Source of the DNA: an uncultured Desulfobulbaceae bacterium
GTDB lineage: Bacteria > Desulfobacterota > Desulfobulbia > Desulfobulbales > CALZHT01
Assembly: GCA_945787445.1 (NCBI GenBank)
Contig: CALZHT010000004.1
Coordinates: 1-60,694, forward strand
Direction: 5' to 3'
Length of the DNA: 60,694 bases
Shown: piece after piece, positions 8,313 to 16,398 of the stretch
How positions within the stretch are numbered: the first letter of the stretch is position 1
How the letters are laid out: every line of letters starts with the position of its first letter
Made by a program: the position numbers and the translations under genes
The notes under the pieces: model-generated
Database searches by the model: none
What the model saw: the letters and a program-made list of their open reading frames with translations, nothing else
What the model was told of the DNA's origin: nothing

Positions 8313-8329
8313 AGGTCTGTTCCAGGGTG

Positions 8330-8470
8330 TCATCTTATTTCTCCATATGAATAATGTGGGCTACGTATCCTTCTTCTCCGAGCGTTAAAAATAACTCTGT
8401 GGGGCAGCGGGATCTTAATCCCCTCTTCATCAAACGTATTCTTTATCCGGCGAAGCATCTCGCGCTTTAT
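8330..8470 (-). pseudogene. C-terminal fragment of an MscS-family mechanosensitive channel
   Basis: About 46 codons read KREMLRRIKNTFDEEGIKI then PLPHRVIF, ending in a stop at 8330. This is the characteristic C-terminal cytoplasmic segment of MscS-type channels (R-VLRRVK-AFDE-GIEIPFPH). A stop lies directly upstream in frame and no other MscS sequence is present, so it is a relic. Confidence 0.7.
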
Positions 8471-8668
8471 TTAGGCGTGGTCAGAGTCTGAAGGCTTTGC
8501 CTAAAGACTGCCCACTGTGCTAATCCTAAACTTGAGTTGTTCCCGCAACATCAAGAAAGGAGAAGCAAGTAAGCAGGTTCAATAAATTATCACATGTAAT
8601 ATGGCAAACGCATGGTTTCCCCAGCAAAGTTGGAGACTCCAATTCTGCTAAAAACTCGCGGTGGATTT

Positions 8669-9244
8669 CTACTTCGCCTTGAAATTGAACTTCTGCCCAC
8701 CAATAGTTGCCTCGTACATTAACCCACCTTTTGCGTGAATGAATACAGCCATTCCTTTTCGATAACTTGTTTTTAGTTGTTTTCCAGTGGCAGGCCCGGT
8801 ACTTGCGCCGGCTGAAGAGCCTTCGGTGCCGACCTTTGCCTGCGCACCTGCAGTGATTGCGACAGCAGAAGCTGATGCGTCAAACTCAAAGTCGCCACCG
8901 GTGAATTCGTCGTAGGCTCTTTTGTCTTGGAAAAATATGATCTCGCTGAATGCCTGACCGCCCAGTTGAAAACCGAAGGTTGCTTTTATGAGGGAAGTCT
9001 CGCCGGTGACCTTGCCGCCACGGTACACTTGTCCTGTACCATAGGCACCACCGATGCCGAAACCAGCCTTGCCGATAGTCGGGAAAACCGCATAGCCGTA
9101 AGCATTTTTTAAAAAGGGCTGGACCGCTTCAGACTTTTTAAAGACCGCTACGGTATCTGTGAATTTATCGGCCTGTGCCGGACTCACTAAGGCCAATGCC
9201 AACATAACTGTAACCAACATACGTAACAATAGATTGATTCTCAT
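8669..9244 (-). CDS. Exported SYLF (Ysc84) domain lipid-binding protein
   Basis: A 191-residue protein with a signal peptide (MRINLLLRMLVTVMLALALV, cut after AQA at about 25). The mature part is one SYLF domain, with the typical GYAVFPTIGKAGFGIGGAYG, RGGKVTGETSLIKATFGFQLGGQ and SEIIFFQDKRAYDEF segments. Bacterial SYLF proteins are periplasmic and probably bind lipid. The start follows AAGGAG. It heads a block of envelope and signalling genes. Confidence 0.85.
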   Translation of the reverse strand: MRINLLLRMLVTVMLALALVSPAQADKFTDTVAVFKKSEAVQPFLKNAYGYAVFPTIGKAGFGIGGAYGTGQVYRGGKVTGETSLIKATFGFQLGGQAFSEIIFFQDKRAYDEFTGGDFEFDASASAVAITAGAQAKVGTEGSSAGASTGPATGKQLKTSYRKGMAVFIHAKGGLMYEATIGGQKFNFKAK

Positions 9245-9354
9245 AATTGATTCTCCTTTTTTTTGTTTATTGTGGATGAGTTTTTTTCTGAGCGCAACTC
9301 GTAGAATTATCAGTTTTTACGAGAGCATATTTTTTAGTGTCCTTTGTTTCAGTG

Positions 9355-9762
9355 TTATTTTTCTCCTTGGGAAGCAGCTGAAGGGGATATATACGTTTTT
9401 TCCATGAAAACAGTCTCAACAGCGGGGATCAGGTCGGTGGCAGCAGCCCGTTTGATGACATACCCCTTAACTCCTTGCTTTAAAATTCTCTTTACAGCTG
9501 TTGCATCATCATAAGCGCCCAGAATGATCACCTTATACTCGGGTAAGGAATCTTTGAGATTCCCTAATAAGGTACTGTTATCGGATGACGGCAAAGAGAG
9601 GTCCGCCACAATAAGGTCAGGTTTGATTCTTTTTGCAGCTTCCAGCAATGATTCGACTGATGCCACCATCACCACGGTTTCAAAATGGATTTCCAGCAAG
9701 CCCCGGATGGCTTCAAGCATGGGGTGATAATCATCTGCCAGTAGGACACAGTCATGTTTCAT
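9355..9762 (-). CDS. Stand-alone response-regulator receiver domain
   Basis: About 135 residues, receiver domain only, with no output domain. The start is placed at ATG 9762 (MKHDCVLLADDYHP) rather than the in-frame GTG at 9771. The acidic pair is in LLADD, the phospho-accepting Asp is in PDLIVADLSLP (residue 54 from this start) and the conserved Lys is in YVIKRAA. The residue normally Thr/Ser after strand 4 is Gly here (ILGAYDD), which is unusual and may alter signalling. It lies downstream of the kinase and NarL-type regulator on the same strand but is separated from them by 289 bases that contain a repeat. Confidence 0.8.
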   Translation of the reverse strand: MKHDCVLLADDYHPMLEAIRGLLEIHFETVVMVASVESLLEAAKRIKPDLIVADLSLPSSDNSTLLGNLKDSLPEYKVIILGAYDDATAVKRILKQGVKGYVIKRAAATDLIPAVETVFMEKTYISPSAASQGEK

Positions 9763-9858
9763 GTTACCCACCCTATTCTGAAGAAGGATGTATCATTGGA
9801 TTTCCAAAGTTCAATCCAATAGCCACATGAAGTTTCATATCCTTATTATGAGGGGTGC

Positions 9859-9993
9859 GGAACTCGAAAAATTACTGGTTTTTGATATAGAAGTGCCTAA
9901 AGTGTGAAGTGAACTAAAGTGAGCTAAAGTTTGAAGTGCCTAAAGTTAAAGAATTAATCTGATCAGAAAAGCACCCCGCAATGGGGCATAAAT
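9859..9993 (+). repeat. Copy B of mosaic dispersed repeat with CCCC/GGGG hairpin
   Basis: Blocks in order: AACTCGAAAAATTACTGG, GAAGTGCCTAAAGTG, two degenerate CTAAAGT units, GAAGTGCCTAAAGTTA, TCTGATCAGA, and the hairpin GCACCCCGCAATGGGGC followed by ATAAAT. It is most similar to copy C after gltX. Confidence 0.75.
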
Positions 9994-10051
9994 ATCATAA
10001 TTTAAGTACCTTAGGTAGTTCAAACTTCAGGCACTCTCACCTGTAAACCTA

Positions 10052-10681
10052 TCAAATGGTGATGATCCCGTGTTTGATGGCGAATTGAACAAGTTCGGCA
10101 CTGGATTTCACCCCCAGCTCTTCCATGACGCGATATTTATGGAACTCCACGGTTCGCGGGGATAAATAGAGGATTTCAGCCACCTCTTTGGCTTGTTTGC
10201 CTTCGGCCAGCAACTGCAGGACTTCGCGTTGCCGGGGTGTGAGCTTTCTGAGAGGGCTTTTACGGGAATGCGGAGAAGTCGCAAGCTCTTCGGCAATTGT
10301 CGGGGTTACATAAATTTCACCGAGTAAAGTCTTTTCAATTGCGATGATGAGTTCAGCAGGCGCCGAGTGTTTGATGACGAAACCCAAGGCCCCGGCCTCA
10401 AGGGCCCGGGTTGCGTAGGTCACGTCCGGGTGCATGGTGAGAAAGATGATTTTTGCGGGGATGTTTTTCTTTTTGATCTGCCGCACAGCTTCTATGCCGT
10501 TGAGAAGAGGCATGGATATATCCACGACAATAACATCGGGATTAAGGGTTTCCGCCTTTTCCACCAGCGTTTTGCCGTCTTCCACAATGCCGATTACTTC
10601 AAATTGCGGCTCCAAGAGACTCTTTAATCCCTCGGTGATAAATTGATGATCATCAGCCAACAGTATTCTGGTCTTAGTCAT
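10052..10681 (-). CDS. NarL/FixJ-family response regulator
   Basis: A 209-residue regulator when started at ATG 10681 (MTKTRILLADDHQF), which overlaps the last codons of the kinase by 8 bases; the longer frame reading further upstream lies inside the kinase gene and is not used. It has an N-terminal receiver with the phospho-Asp in PDVIVVDISMP, T in FLTMHPD and K in FVIKHSA. A C-terminal LuxR-type helix-turn-helix follows (LTPRQREVLQLLAEG and SPRTVEFHKYRVMEELG). It is the cognate partner of the kinase upstream and would bind DNA when phosphorylated. Confidence 0.92.
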   Translation of the reverse strand: MTKTRILLADDHQFITEGLKSLLEPQFEVIGIVEDGKTLVEKAETLNPDVIVVDISMPLLNGIEAVRQIKKKNIPAKIIFLTMHPDVTYATRALEAGALGFVIKHSAPAELIIAIEKTLLGEIYVTPTIAEELATSPHSRKSPLRKLTPRQREVLQLLAEGKQAKEVAEILYLSPRTVEFHKYRVMEELGVKSSAELVQFAIKHGIITI

Positions 10682-12305
10682 TGAGCTTCTCCGACGAATT
10701 ATTGCTCTGAAAGTCTCGGCTGGAATGTCTATTGACCTCGGCAGAAACCTCAGTGCCCTGATTCGGCTGAGAGGTGTAGGAAATACTCCCATTCACCAAC
10801 CTGATCCTCTCCCGCATGCTTTTCAGGCCAAGCCCGGGCAATTTCCTGACCTCTTTTGGATCAAAACCTTGACCATTATCGCGGATTTTCAAAAAAATAG
10901 TATCGCCCTGCAGGAGTAGTTTGATCGTCACGTTTTTTGCCTTCGAGTGTTTCTTGATATTACGAAGGCTCTCCTGGGTTATCCTGAAAAGACAGATGAC
11001 AATATCCAAAGGTAGGTTGCCTGAGCCGAGGTTGGATTCGAAGGAGACAGGGATTCCTTCCCGTTGTGAAAAATTATTGATCTCGGACCGCAACCCATCC
11101 TCCAGTCCCAAGTCTTCGATGATTGAAGGATGCAGCTGCCTGGAAATACTGTGGACATCTTCTGAAATCTTAATCAATTTCTCTTGCATGGATAGTAAAA
11201 CACCGGCTGCCTCACTGCTGCAGGATTGCTTCATTTTGAGCTTGCCCGCATCAATGGCCAGCACTGCCAGACGCTGGGTAAGATCGTCATGGAGTTCCCG
11301 TGCCAGGCGACGGCGCTCCTCTTCCTGAACAGATAGAAGTCTGCCTGCCAGATTCCGGAGATCTTTCTGGCTTTCCTTTAGTTCTTTTTCCGCTTCTTTT
11401 TGTTCGGTAATATCTCTTAATGTTCCCCATGCTCTCAGTAAATGCCCTTCTTCAACTATGCCGATTATATTATTAAGAAACATCCGCATTTCACCGTGTT
11501 TGTCGGTTCCATACGTTTCGATGTTTACAATGTTATACTGTTCTGTAACGACCTGCCTTAAGGTGTTAATACTTTCTGGCAAAGAACGAGGCATAAAATC
11601 ATCGAGACGGAATCCCTTAAGCTCCTTTCCTTTTTCATATCCCAAAAATCTGGCATACGTATCATTGGCCTCTGAAATGTAGGCATGTTTATATGCCAGT
11701 TCAATCTGTTCATCAACCGGCAGGCAAATGTTTATGGGTTGTTCTAGTTCAAAGCACCAAATGGCTTCACTACTGTTTATTACAAAAGCCCGAAACCGTT
11801 CATCACTTAGACGCAGCTCATTTTCAATTTTTTTCCTTTCAGTAATATTTTGTGTAAATTCTACAACGCCGATGACTTTATCGGCTTTTCGGATAGGGGA
11901 CCATCTGATATCAAAATAGTTTGTTTCACCGTTTGGCAAGGTGTAGGTAAATTCCGAGATCTGCTTCTCGCCAGCCAGAACCTGTTGGAATAATTTCTGC
12001 TGTTGGGCAAAGTTATCACGCTGGTCCGGGGCAAGATAGTCCACGGTCTTCATGCCGACGTAAGGTTCCACACCAAAAGAAGCCCTGATGGATTCGGCAA
12101 AAGCATCATTCCAGACAACCAGCGCGCCTTCAAGATCACGGGAACAGACCAGGTCATCAATACTATTGATTAGAGCGGCAAATTCGGAGAACCTCTCCTG
12201 AAATTCTTCCCTTGTCTCGTGCTCTTTTACTCTAAATTCCTTCATGTTGGTCCACATAACTTTTATTTCAGTAAACATAATTAATGTATTTAATTTTGTA
12301 ATCAA
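10674..12305 (-). CDS. Soluble PAS-PAS sensor histidine kinase (NarX/DegS type)
   Basis: A 543-residue kinase without transmembrane segments. Two PAS domains sit at about 40-155 and 165-305, each ending in a typical linker (ITERKKIENEL, ITEQKEAEKEL). The HisKA_3 dimerisation domain has phospho-acceptor H339 in RRLARELHDDLTQRL. The HATPase_c domain follows (ITQESLRNIKKHS as N box, DNGQGFD as G1 box, GLGLKSMRERI). Several Met codons near the N-terminus (1, 10, 17, 21) could be the true start. The stop overlaps the start of the NarL-type regulator, so the two form a two-component pair. The cytosolic signal sensed is unknown. Confidence 0.9.
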   Translation of the reverse strand: MITKLNTLIMFTEIKVMWTNMKEFRVKEHETREEFQERFSEFAALINSIDDLVCSRDLEGALVVWNDAFAESIRASFGVEPYVGMKTVDYLAPDQRDNFAQQQKLFQQVLAGEKQISEFTYTLPNGETNYFDIRWSPIRKADKVIGVVEFTQNITERKKIENELRLSDERFRAFVINSSEAIWCFELEQPINICLPVDEQIELAYKHAYISEANDTYARFLGYEKGKELKGFRLDDFMPRSLPESINTLRQVVTEQYNIVNIETYGTDKHGEMRMFLNNIIGIVEEGHLLRAWGTLRDITEQKEAEKELKESQKDLRNLAGRLLSVQEEERRRLARELHDDLTQRLAVLAIDAGKLKMKQSCSSEAAGVLLSMQEKLIKISEDVHSISRQLHPSIIEDLGLEDGLRSEINNFSQREGIPVSFESNLGSGNLPLDIVICLFRITQESLRNIKKHSKAKNVTIKLLLQGDTIFLKIRDNGQGFDPKEVRKLPGLGLKSMRERIRLVNGSISYTSQPNQGTEVSAEVNRHSSRDFQSNNSSEKLND

Positions 12306-12499
12306 ACAAATAATAATGATAGGTCAGGTAATTTTACGGGTTTCCCCGGGAAGTTTTTCTTGCAATATTCTTATAAAAAAGTTCGCAATAAAACTGGCAA
12401 GTTGAGTAGTCTTAATAAAACTCTAAAGAATGCAGTAATGTCACTGCAACCGCATTTAGGTGCTGCCTAGACATTTTTTTAATTATCAGGAGACAACCA

Positions 12500-13129
12500 A
12501 TGAATAATAATTTGGGTAAGTTCTTAGGCCTTGCAATCTCTTGTATGTTGCTGTTGGCGTCCTGCGCCATGACCACACCAACGAAAATCTGGAAAGACCC
12601 CTATTATGTAGGCGGCACGTTCAAAAAAGCGTTGGTCATTGTTGTTGCCAAACATCCGTCGATCAGAGAGTTGGTAGAAAATGAATTTGTCCTGAAATTG
12701 CAGGGACAGGGAGCTGATGCTGTAGCAAGTCACATGGTGCTGGCCACAGATAAAAAGGTGGACAGGAAATTTATTCTGTCAACAGCCCAAAAATTAGGGA
12801 TCGATGCCGTCCTGGTTACCCGGGTTATAGAGGCAAAGGAGAAAGACGACGTGTATTATGAAACGGCTTCTCCCTACAGAGTTCCGATCGCCACTTTAAA
12901 CGCCAAGCTCCATGAAGAGTACATGCAGAAGCATGGTAAAGTGCATCCCTCCGCAGTCATAGCGCGGTTTAAAGAAATCATCCTGGAAACAAAGGCATAT
13001 GAAGTGGTGTCTGATAAGGCTGTCTGGTCCTTAGAGTCTGATACACGAGTGCAGGATACTTTCAGCAAGCTTTTATCATCGTATCTTGATGTGGTAGTAA
13101 AAAGACTGACGGTTGACAAGTTGATTTAA
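12500..13129 (+). CDS. Putative lipoprotein of unknown function
   Basis: A 209-residue protein with a lipoprotein leader (hydrophobic stretch then LLLASC, lipidated Cys22). The mature part begins TTPTKIWKDPYYVGGTFKKALVIVV and continues as a mixed alpha/beta domain with a DAVLVTRVIEAKEK strand. The layout resembles small periplasmic DUF4136-like lipoproteins, but I do not recognise a specific family. The start follows AGGAG. It sits between the two-component system and the HtrA-like protease, and its 3' end runs directly into an inverted repeat. Confidence 0.75.
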   Translation: MNNNLGKFLGLAISCMLLLASCAMTTPTKIWKDPYYVGGTFKKALVIVVAKHPSIRELVENEFVLKLQGQGADAVASHMVLATDKKVDRKFILSTAQKLGIDAVLVTRVIEAKEKDDVYYETASPYRVPIATLNAKLHEEYMQKHGKVHPSAVIARFKEIILETKAYEVVSDKAVWSLESDTRVQDTFSKLLSSYLDVVVKRLTVDKLI

Positions 13130-13230
13130 CCTAAATTGAGCGTTTCAAATTTTGAAAAGGGATGTATTTTGTTTTTTATAATGTACTTATACTAATTTGA
13201 GTTTTCAAAATTTGAAACGATCAATTTAGG
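13130..13230. repeat. 101-bp palindromic AT-rich element (MITE-like or giant hairpin)
   Basis: Left arm 13130-13158 and right arm 13202-13230 are inverted copies with 28 of 29 bases matching. The tips read CCTAAATTGA. Each arm contains the near-palindrome TTTCAAATTTTGAAA. The 43-base centre is AT-rich. The element starts right after a stop codon and ends 33 bases before the next start. Confidence 0.75.
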
Positions 13231-13262
13231 TTTGACATTAACCAGGTGGAGGTTCATGAAAA

Positions 13263-14321
13263 ATGCGGCGCAGACTGATTGGAAAAGTTTTTTTAGTTTT
13301 GTCTTTTGCACTCTTGTCATTGCTATGGAGCAGCCCTGAAGTTCAGGCTCACGAGCTGGACAAACTTTTCGAGCAGGTCAGCCAATCAGTGGTGGTGATA
13401 CACACCAAAAGGGTGAAAAAGAAGGCATATACCCTTAAAAAAGAAAAGCTTGTTACAGAAAAGAGGTTCGGCTCCGGCGTTCTCATTTCCGAAACAGGAC
13501 TGATCCTGACCGCTGCTCATGTGGTGCATATTGAAGACAAGATAATGGTTGAGTTTCTCAGCGGCGAAAAGATTCCTGCTCGGGTTGTTATTTCCACCCC
13601 CTGGGCAGACATTTCTCTGTTGCAGCTTGAGAGACTGCCTGCCTCTATCAAGCCGGTGAATTTAGGCGACTCTGATAAGGTTAAGGTGGGTGAGCAGATA
13701 TTTGTTATTGGGACACCGTATGGTTTGGAACATACATTTACCTCAGGCTATATCAGTGGGCGTCATTCCAAAAAAACAAACAAAAAACTTCAGTTTGACG
13801 GTGAATTTTTTCAAACCGACGCCGCCATCAACCAGGGAAATTCCGGTGGTCCGATGTTTAATTTGCAGGGCGAGGTTGTAGGTATTGTGAGTTACATAAT
13901 GAGCAGGTCCGGAGGATTCGAAGGGATAGGCTTTGCGGTTACTTCCAATATGGCGAAAAAATTGATCACTGAAAACAGGTTCTGGAGTGGTCTGGAAGGA
14001 TTTATGCTTTCGGGGCGTCTTGCGCAAATTTTTAATCTTCCCCAGGAAGAAGGCTTGCTTGTCCAATTGATAGCTGAGAATTCCCTGGCCTCCAGACTGG
14101 GCATAAAACCAAGCACATTGCTGGTCAATATTGGTGAGGAAGAGTTTATGGTGGGTGGCGATATAATTCTGGAAGTGCAAGGAACAATGGTTTCAAGTAA
14201 TCCGGGTATGTTTGCAAAACTGCAAAACCTTCTCAATTCGCTTCGACCCGGAGATACGATCGCCATGAAGGTCTTGCGGGCCGGGAAAGTTACAACTCTT
14301 TCAACTATTATTATAGATTAG
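13263..14321 (+). CDS. Periplasmic HtrA/DegP-like trypsin-type serine protease with one PDZ domain
   Basis: A 352-residue protein with a signal peptide (cut near VQA, residue 29). The protease domain spans about 40-235 with catalytic triad H86 (TAAHVV), D116 (PWADISLLQL) and S194 (GNSGGPM). A single C-terminal PDZ-like domain follows (about 240-350; GIKPSTLLVNIG, GGDIILEVQG, LRPGDTIAMKVLRAGK). It is shorter than DegP, which has two PDZ domains, and nearer to DegS or HhoB in size. It would act in periplasmic protein quality control. GGAGG lies 9-10 bases upstream. Confidence 0.88.
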   Translation: MRRRLIGKVFLVLSFALLSLLWSSPEVQAHELDKLFEQVSQSVVVIHTKRVKKKAYTLKKEKLVTEKRFGSGVLISETGLILTAAHVVHIEDKIMVEFLSGEKIPARVVISTPWADISLLQLERLPASIKPVNLGDSDKVKVGEQIFVIGTPYGLEHTFTSGYISGRHSKKTNKKLQFDGEFFQTDAAINQGNSGGPMFNLQGEVVGIVSYIMSRSGGFEGIGFAVTSNMAKKLITENRFWSGLEGFMLSGRLAQIFNLPQEEGLLVQLIAENSLASRLGIKPSTLLVNIGEEEFMVGGDIILEVQGTMVSSNPGMFAKLQNLLNSLRPGDTIAMKVLRAGKVTTLSTIIID

Positions 14322-14325
14322 CAAA

Positions 14326-14547
14326 TAGCTAGTTCCCATCCGGAAAGTCGCAGACTTGGATGATGCTGGAACAAGTTGTTTCCAATTCGGAAACTGACAA
14401 TTTTGCGAAAGGTCAAGGAGATCAAGGAATTGCCCTAAAGGATTTCCGTTGGTCATGCGGAGATGTACTCGAGTACGTCGCACAAGCAATTCCGCAGATC
14501 GACGCAGAGATTTCACAGAAGGGGCGTTTTCGGATGGAAACTAGCTA
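14326..14547. repeat. 222-bp MITE-like element with TAGCTAGTTTCC terminal inverted repeats
   Basis: Left end TAGCTAGTTCCCATCCGG and right end ending GGATGGAAACTAGCTA are inverted copies (19 of 21 bases). An internal block, CAGACTT...GATGCTGGAACAAGTTGTTTCCAATTCGGAAACT, is shared with the shorter element at 47274-47344. It begins 5 bases after the protease stop. It encodes no protein I recognise. Confidence 0.75.
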
Positions 14548-14580
14548 GGATCGTCCCTTTTACGTCATGAGGAAGCTTGT

Positions 14581-15507
14581 ATGAACAAACTCACTTTCGC
14601 CGGATTATCCCTACTTTCTTTAAGCCTTTTCTGCCTGGCCCTCACGGGGGTCTATTTCACAATAGAACTCAGCAAGATCAGGGAGCAGATACCCCTTATT
14701 CTGCAACAGGTTGAAAAGACAAGCGAACAGATCGCACCGGTGGTTTCGGAGGTTCCTCAAATTCGGCAATTAATAGAGCCGATCATCGAAGAAGTTGGGA
14801 AAACCCGAGAAACCATCCCCTCTATTCTTGAAGAGGTGAGGGCAACCCGTAAGTTGGTGGATCCAGTGCTCAAAGAGGTTGACCTTACCCGGCAGTCTTT
14901 GAATGAACTGATTCCATCGGTCGTTGAAGAAGTTGCGGCAACCCGCAAGGAATTACCAAATATGCTGATCACTGTTGACAAGGCCTCCGCTGCCGTGCAA
15001 AGCATTTCCGAAGAGGTGGGTAAGGTGCGGCCTCTGGTCCCGGCCGTGCTGGAGGAAGTGCAAAAGACCAGGGATGCCATTCCCGATACCCTTGACCGGA
15101 CGGAAAAGATAGTGGCCAGTGCAAAAGATTTGGGTGCCGAGGCAGGCAAAGGAGCGGTGGGCGGGGTGATAACCGGTATAGTGAGCGCACCAATGAATAT
15201 CGTGGGCGGCATTTTTTCGGGCAAGAGATGGGCAGCGCTGAAAGGCATGACCGACAAAGACATTGAACTTGCCCGGGAAAAAGAGGCAGAACTTTTTAAA
15301 GCAAATAAAACAGGGATTGTTTTGGAATGGAAAAATCCCGAAAGCGGATACTCAGGGACGGTAACTTTATTGAAAATCTTCCAGGAAAAAGGGCGGGAAT
15401 GCAGGCGCTTGCAGCATGACGTCTGGTTAAAGGCGAAAAAGGTCCATGGCGAAACAAAAGAAGGGTGCCTACAGCCCGACGGTACTTGGATTATACGAGA
15501 CTCTTAG
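14581..15507 (+). CDS. Membrane-anchored coiled-coil protein with 17-kDa surface-antigen-like C-terminus
   Basis: A 308-residue protein. Residues 8-30 form one membrane segment or uncleaved signal. Residues 32-180 are a long helix of about 18-residue repeats of the form EEV-TR-IP-ILEEV, likely a coiled coil. A glycine-rich linker (GKGAVGGVITGIV) follows. The last 70 residues (WKNPESGYSGTVTLL ... GRECRRLQHDVWL ... CLQPDGTWII) match the domain at the end of the 17-kDa surface antigen family. It would span the periplasm from the inner membrane. It starts after GAGG at good spacing, 33 bases after a MITE. Confidence 0.75.
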   Translation: MNKLTFAGLSLLSLSLFCLALTGVYFTIELSKIREQIPLILQQVEKTSEQIAPVVSEVPQIRQLIEPIIEEVGKTRETIPSILEEVRATRKLVDPVLKEVDLTRQSLNELIPSVVEEVAATRKELPNMLITVDKASAAVQSISEEVGKVRPLVPAVLEEVQKTRDAIPDTLDRTEKIVASAKDLGAEAGKGAVGGVITGIVSAPMNIVGGIFSGKRWAALKGMTDKDIELAREKEAELFKANKTGIVLEWKNPESGYSGTVTLLKIFQEKGRECRRLQHDVWLKAKKVHGETKEGCLQPDGTWIIRDS

Positions 15508-15562
15508 GTCTCAAAACCATAAGGCTCCACGTTTAAAGGGCACGTTATGTCGGGCATTGTAT

Positions 15563-16273
15563 TTATTTGGCGAGCAGGACCTTTACAGGATGGCTTTCTG
15601 TCTTGATATAAAGAAAGCTAGACGGATTTTTTTTCCCTTCAATCATAAGATATACATCAGCTTTGACAAAAAATGTCTTTTCAATTTGTAAATAATCGTT
15701 CTCCTGAAAACGCTGCAGTGTTTGCCGGTCAAATCGTGCTCCATATACTTTTTCAACAAAAGGTTTAAATCTTTTCTGGCGCCGTAACAGCTTTTCGTCT
15801 TTTGAGTAAATCATTTCTAAGATTAAAAACCTTCCATTGGGTTTTAATACCCTGACTATTTGATTAACTGCTAAATGTTGTATATCGTCCGGCATAACAC
15901 AAAACATAAAAAAGGAAACATACCAGTCAAAATAGTTTGGAGGCATATCGATTAATTGGGTGGAATCATTTTGTATGAGGGTGATTTCGCATGGGGCCTT
16001 TCGGGCTCTTTTCTTTGCGATTCTTAGCATATTTGAACTGATGTCAATTCCAGTAAGGTTTGTTGTGGCAGGATAATGGCGGAAGTTTCTTCCGGTTCCC
16101 ACTCCGGCCTCCAATACATTACCGCTCACCACACCTAATATTTTTGGTCTGAACAGTCTGTATTGTCTTTCCCAGTAATAATCAAGGAAATCATAAAACC
16201 ATGCCGTGATCTGATATTTTCTCTGAAGCGATCTGCTTTCTTGATTCATGGTAGAGATAATGCCATTGTTCAT
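15563..16273 (-). CDS. Class I SAM-dependent methyltransferase (UbiE/PmtA-like)
   Basis: About 236 residues when started at ATG 16273, which has AAGGAT seven bases upstream; an in-frame extension to 16342 has no such site. Motif I is VLEAGVGTGRNF, motif II LTGIDISSNMLRIA and motif III QIVRVLKPNGRFLILEM. The N-terminal YDFLDYYWERQYRLFRPKIL resembles phosphatidylethanolamine or quinone methyltransferases. The substrate is not determined. It is a single gene converging with the coiled-coil gene. Confidence 0.8.
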   Translation of the reverse strand: MNNGIISTMNQESRSLQRKYQITAWFYDFLDYYWERQYRLFRPKILGVVSGNVLEAGVGTGRNFRHYPATTNLTGIDISSNMLRIAKKRARKAPCEITLIQNDSTQLIDMPPNYFDWYVSFFMFCVMPDDIQHLAVNQIVRVLKPNGRFLILEMIYSKDEKLLRRQKRFKPFVEKVYGARFDRQTLQRFQENDYLQIEKTFFVKADVYLMIEGKKNPSSFLYIKTESHPVKVLLAK

Positions 16274-16334
16274 TAATTTTATCCTTATCACAAGGATGAA
16301 GCATAGACTACCGGGCAGGGGGCAAAACACAAAA

Positions 16335-16371
16335 GCCTCCAAGAGATTTTTTAATCCCTGGAGGCTTTATT
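16335..16371. terminator. Terminator-like hairpin in front of the IS200-like element
   Basis: GCCTCC / GGAGGC stem around an A/T-rich loop, with T-rich tracts on both strands. There is no intact gene ending here in either direction, so it may be left from a gene displaced by the insertion. Confidence 0.45.
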
Positions 16372-16398
16372 GAGGCTTTTTTAGTCCAATGTAGAAAC

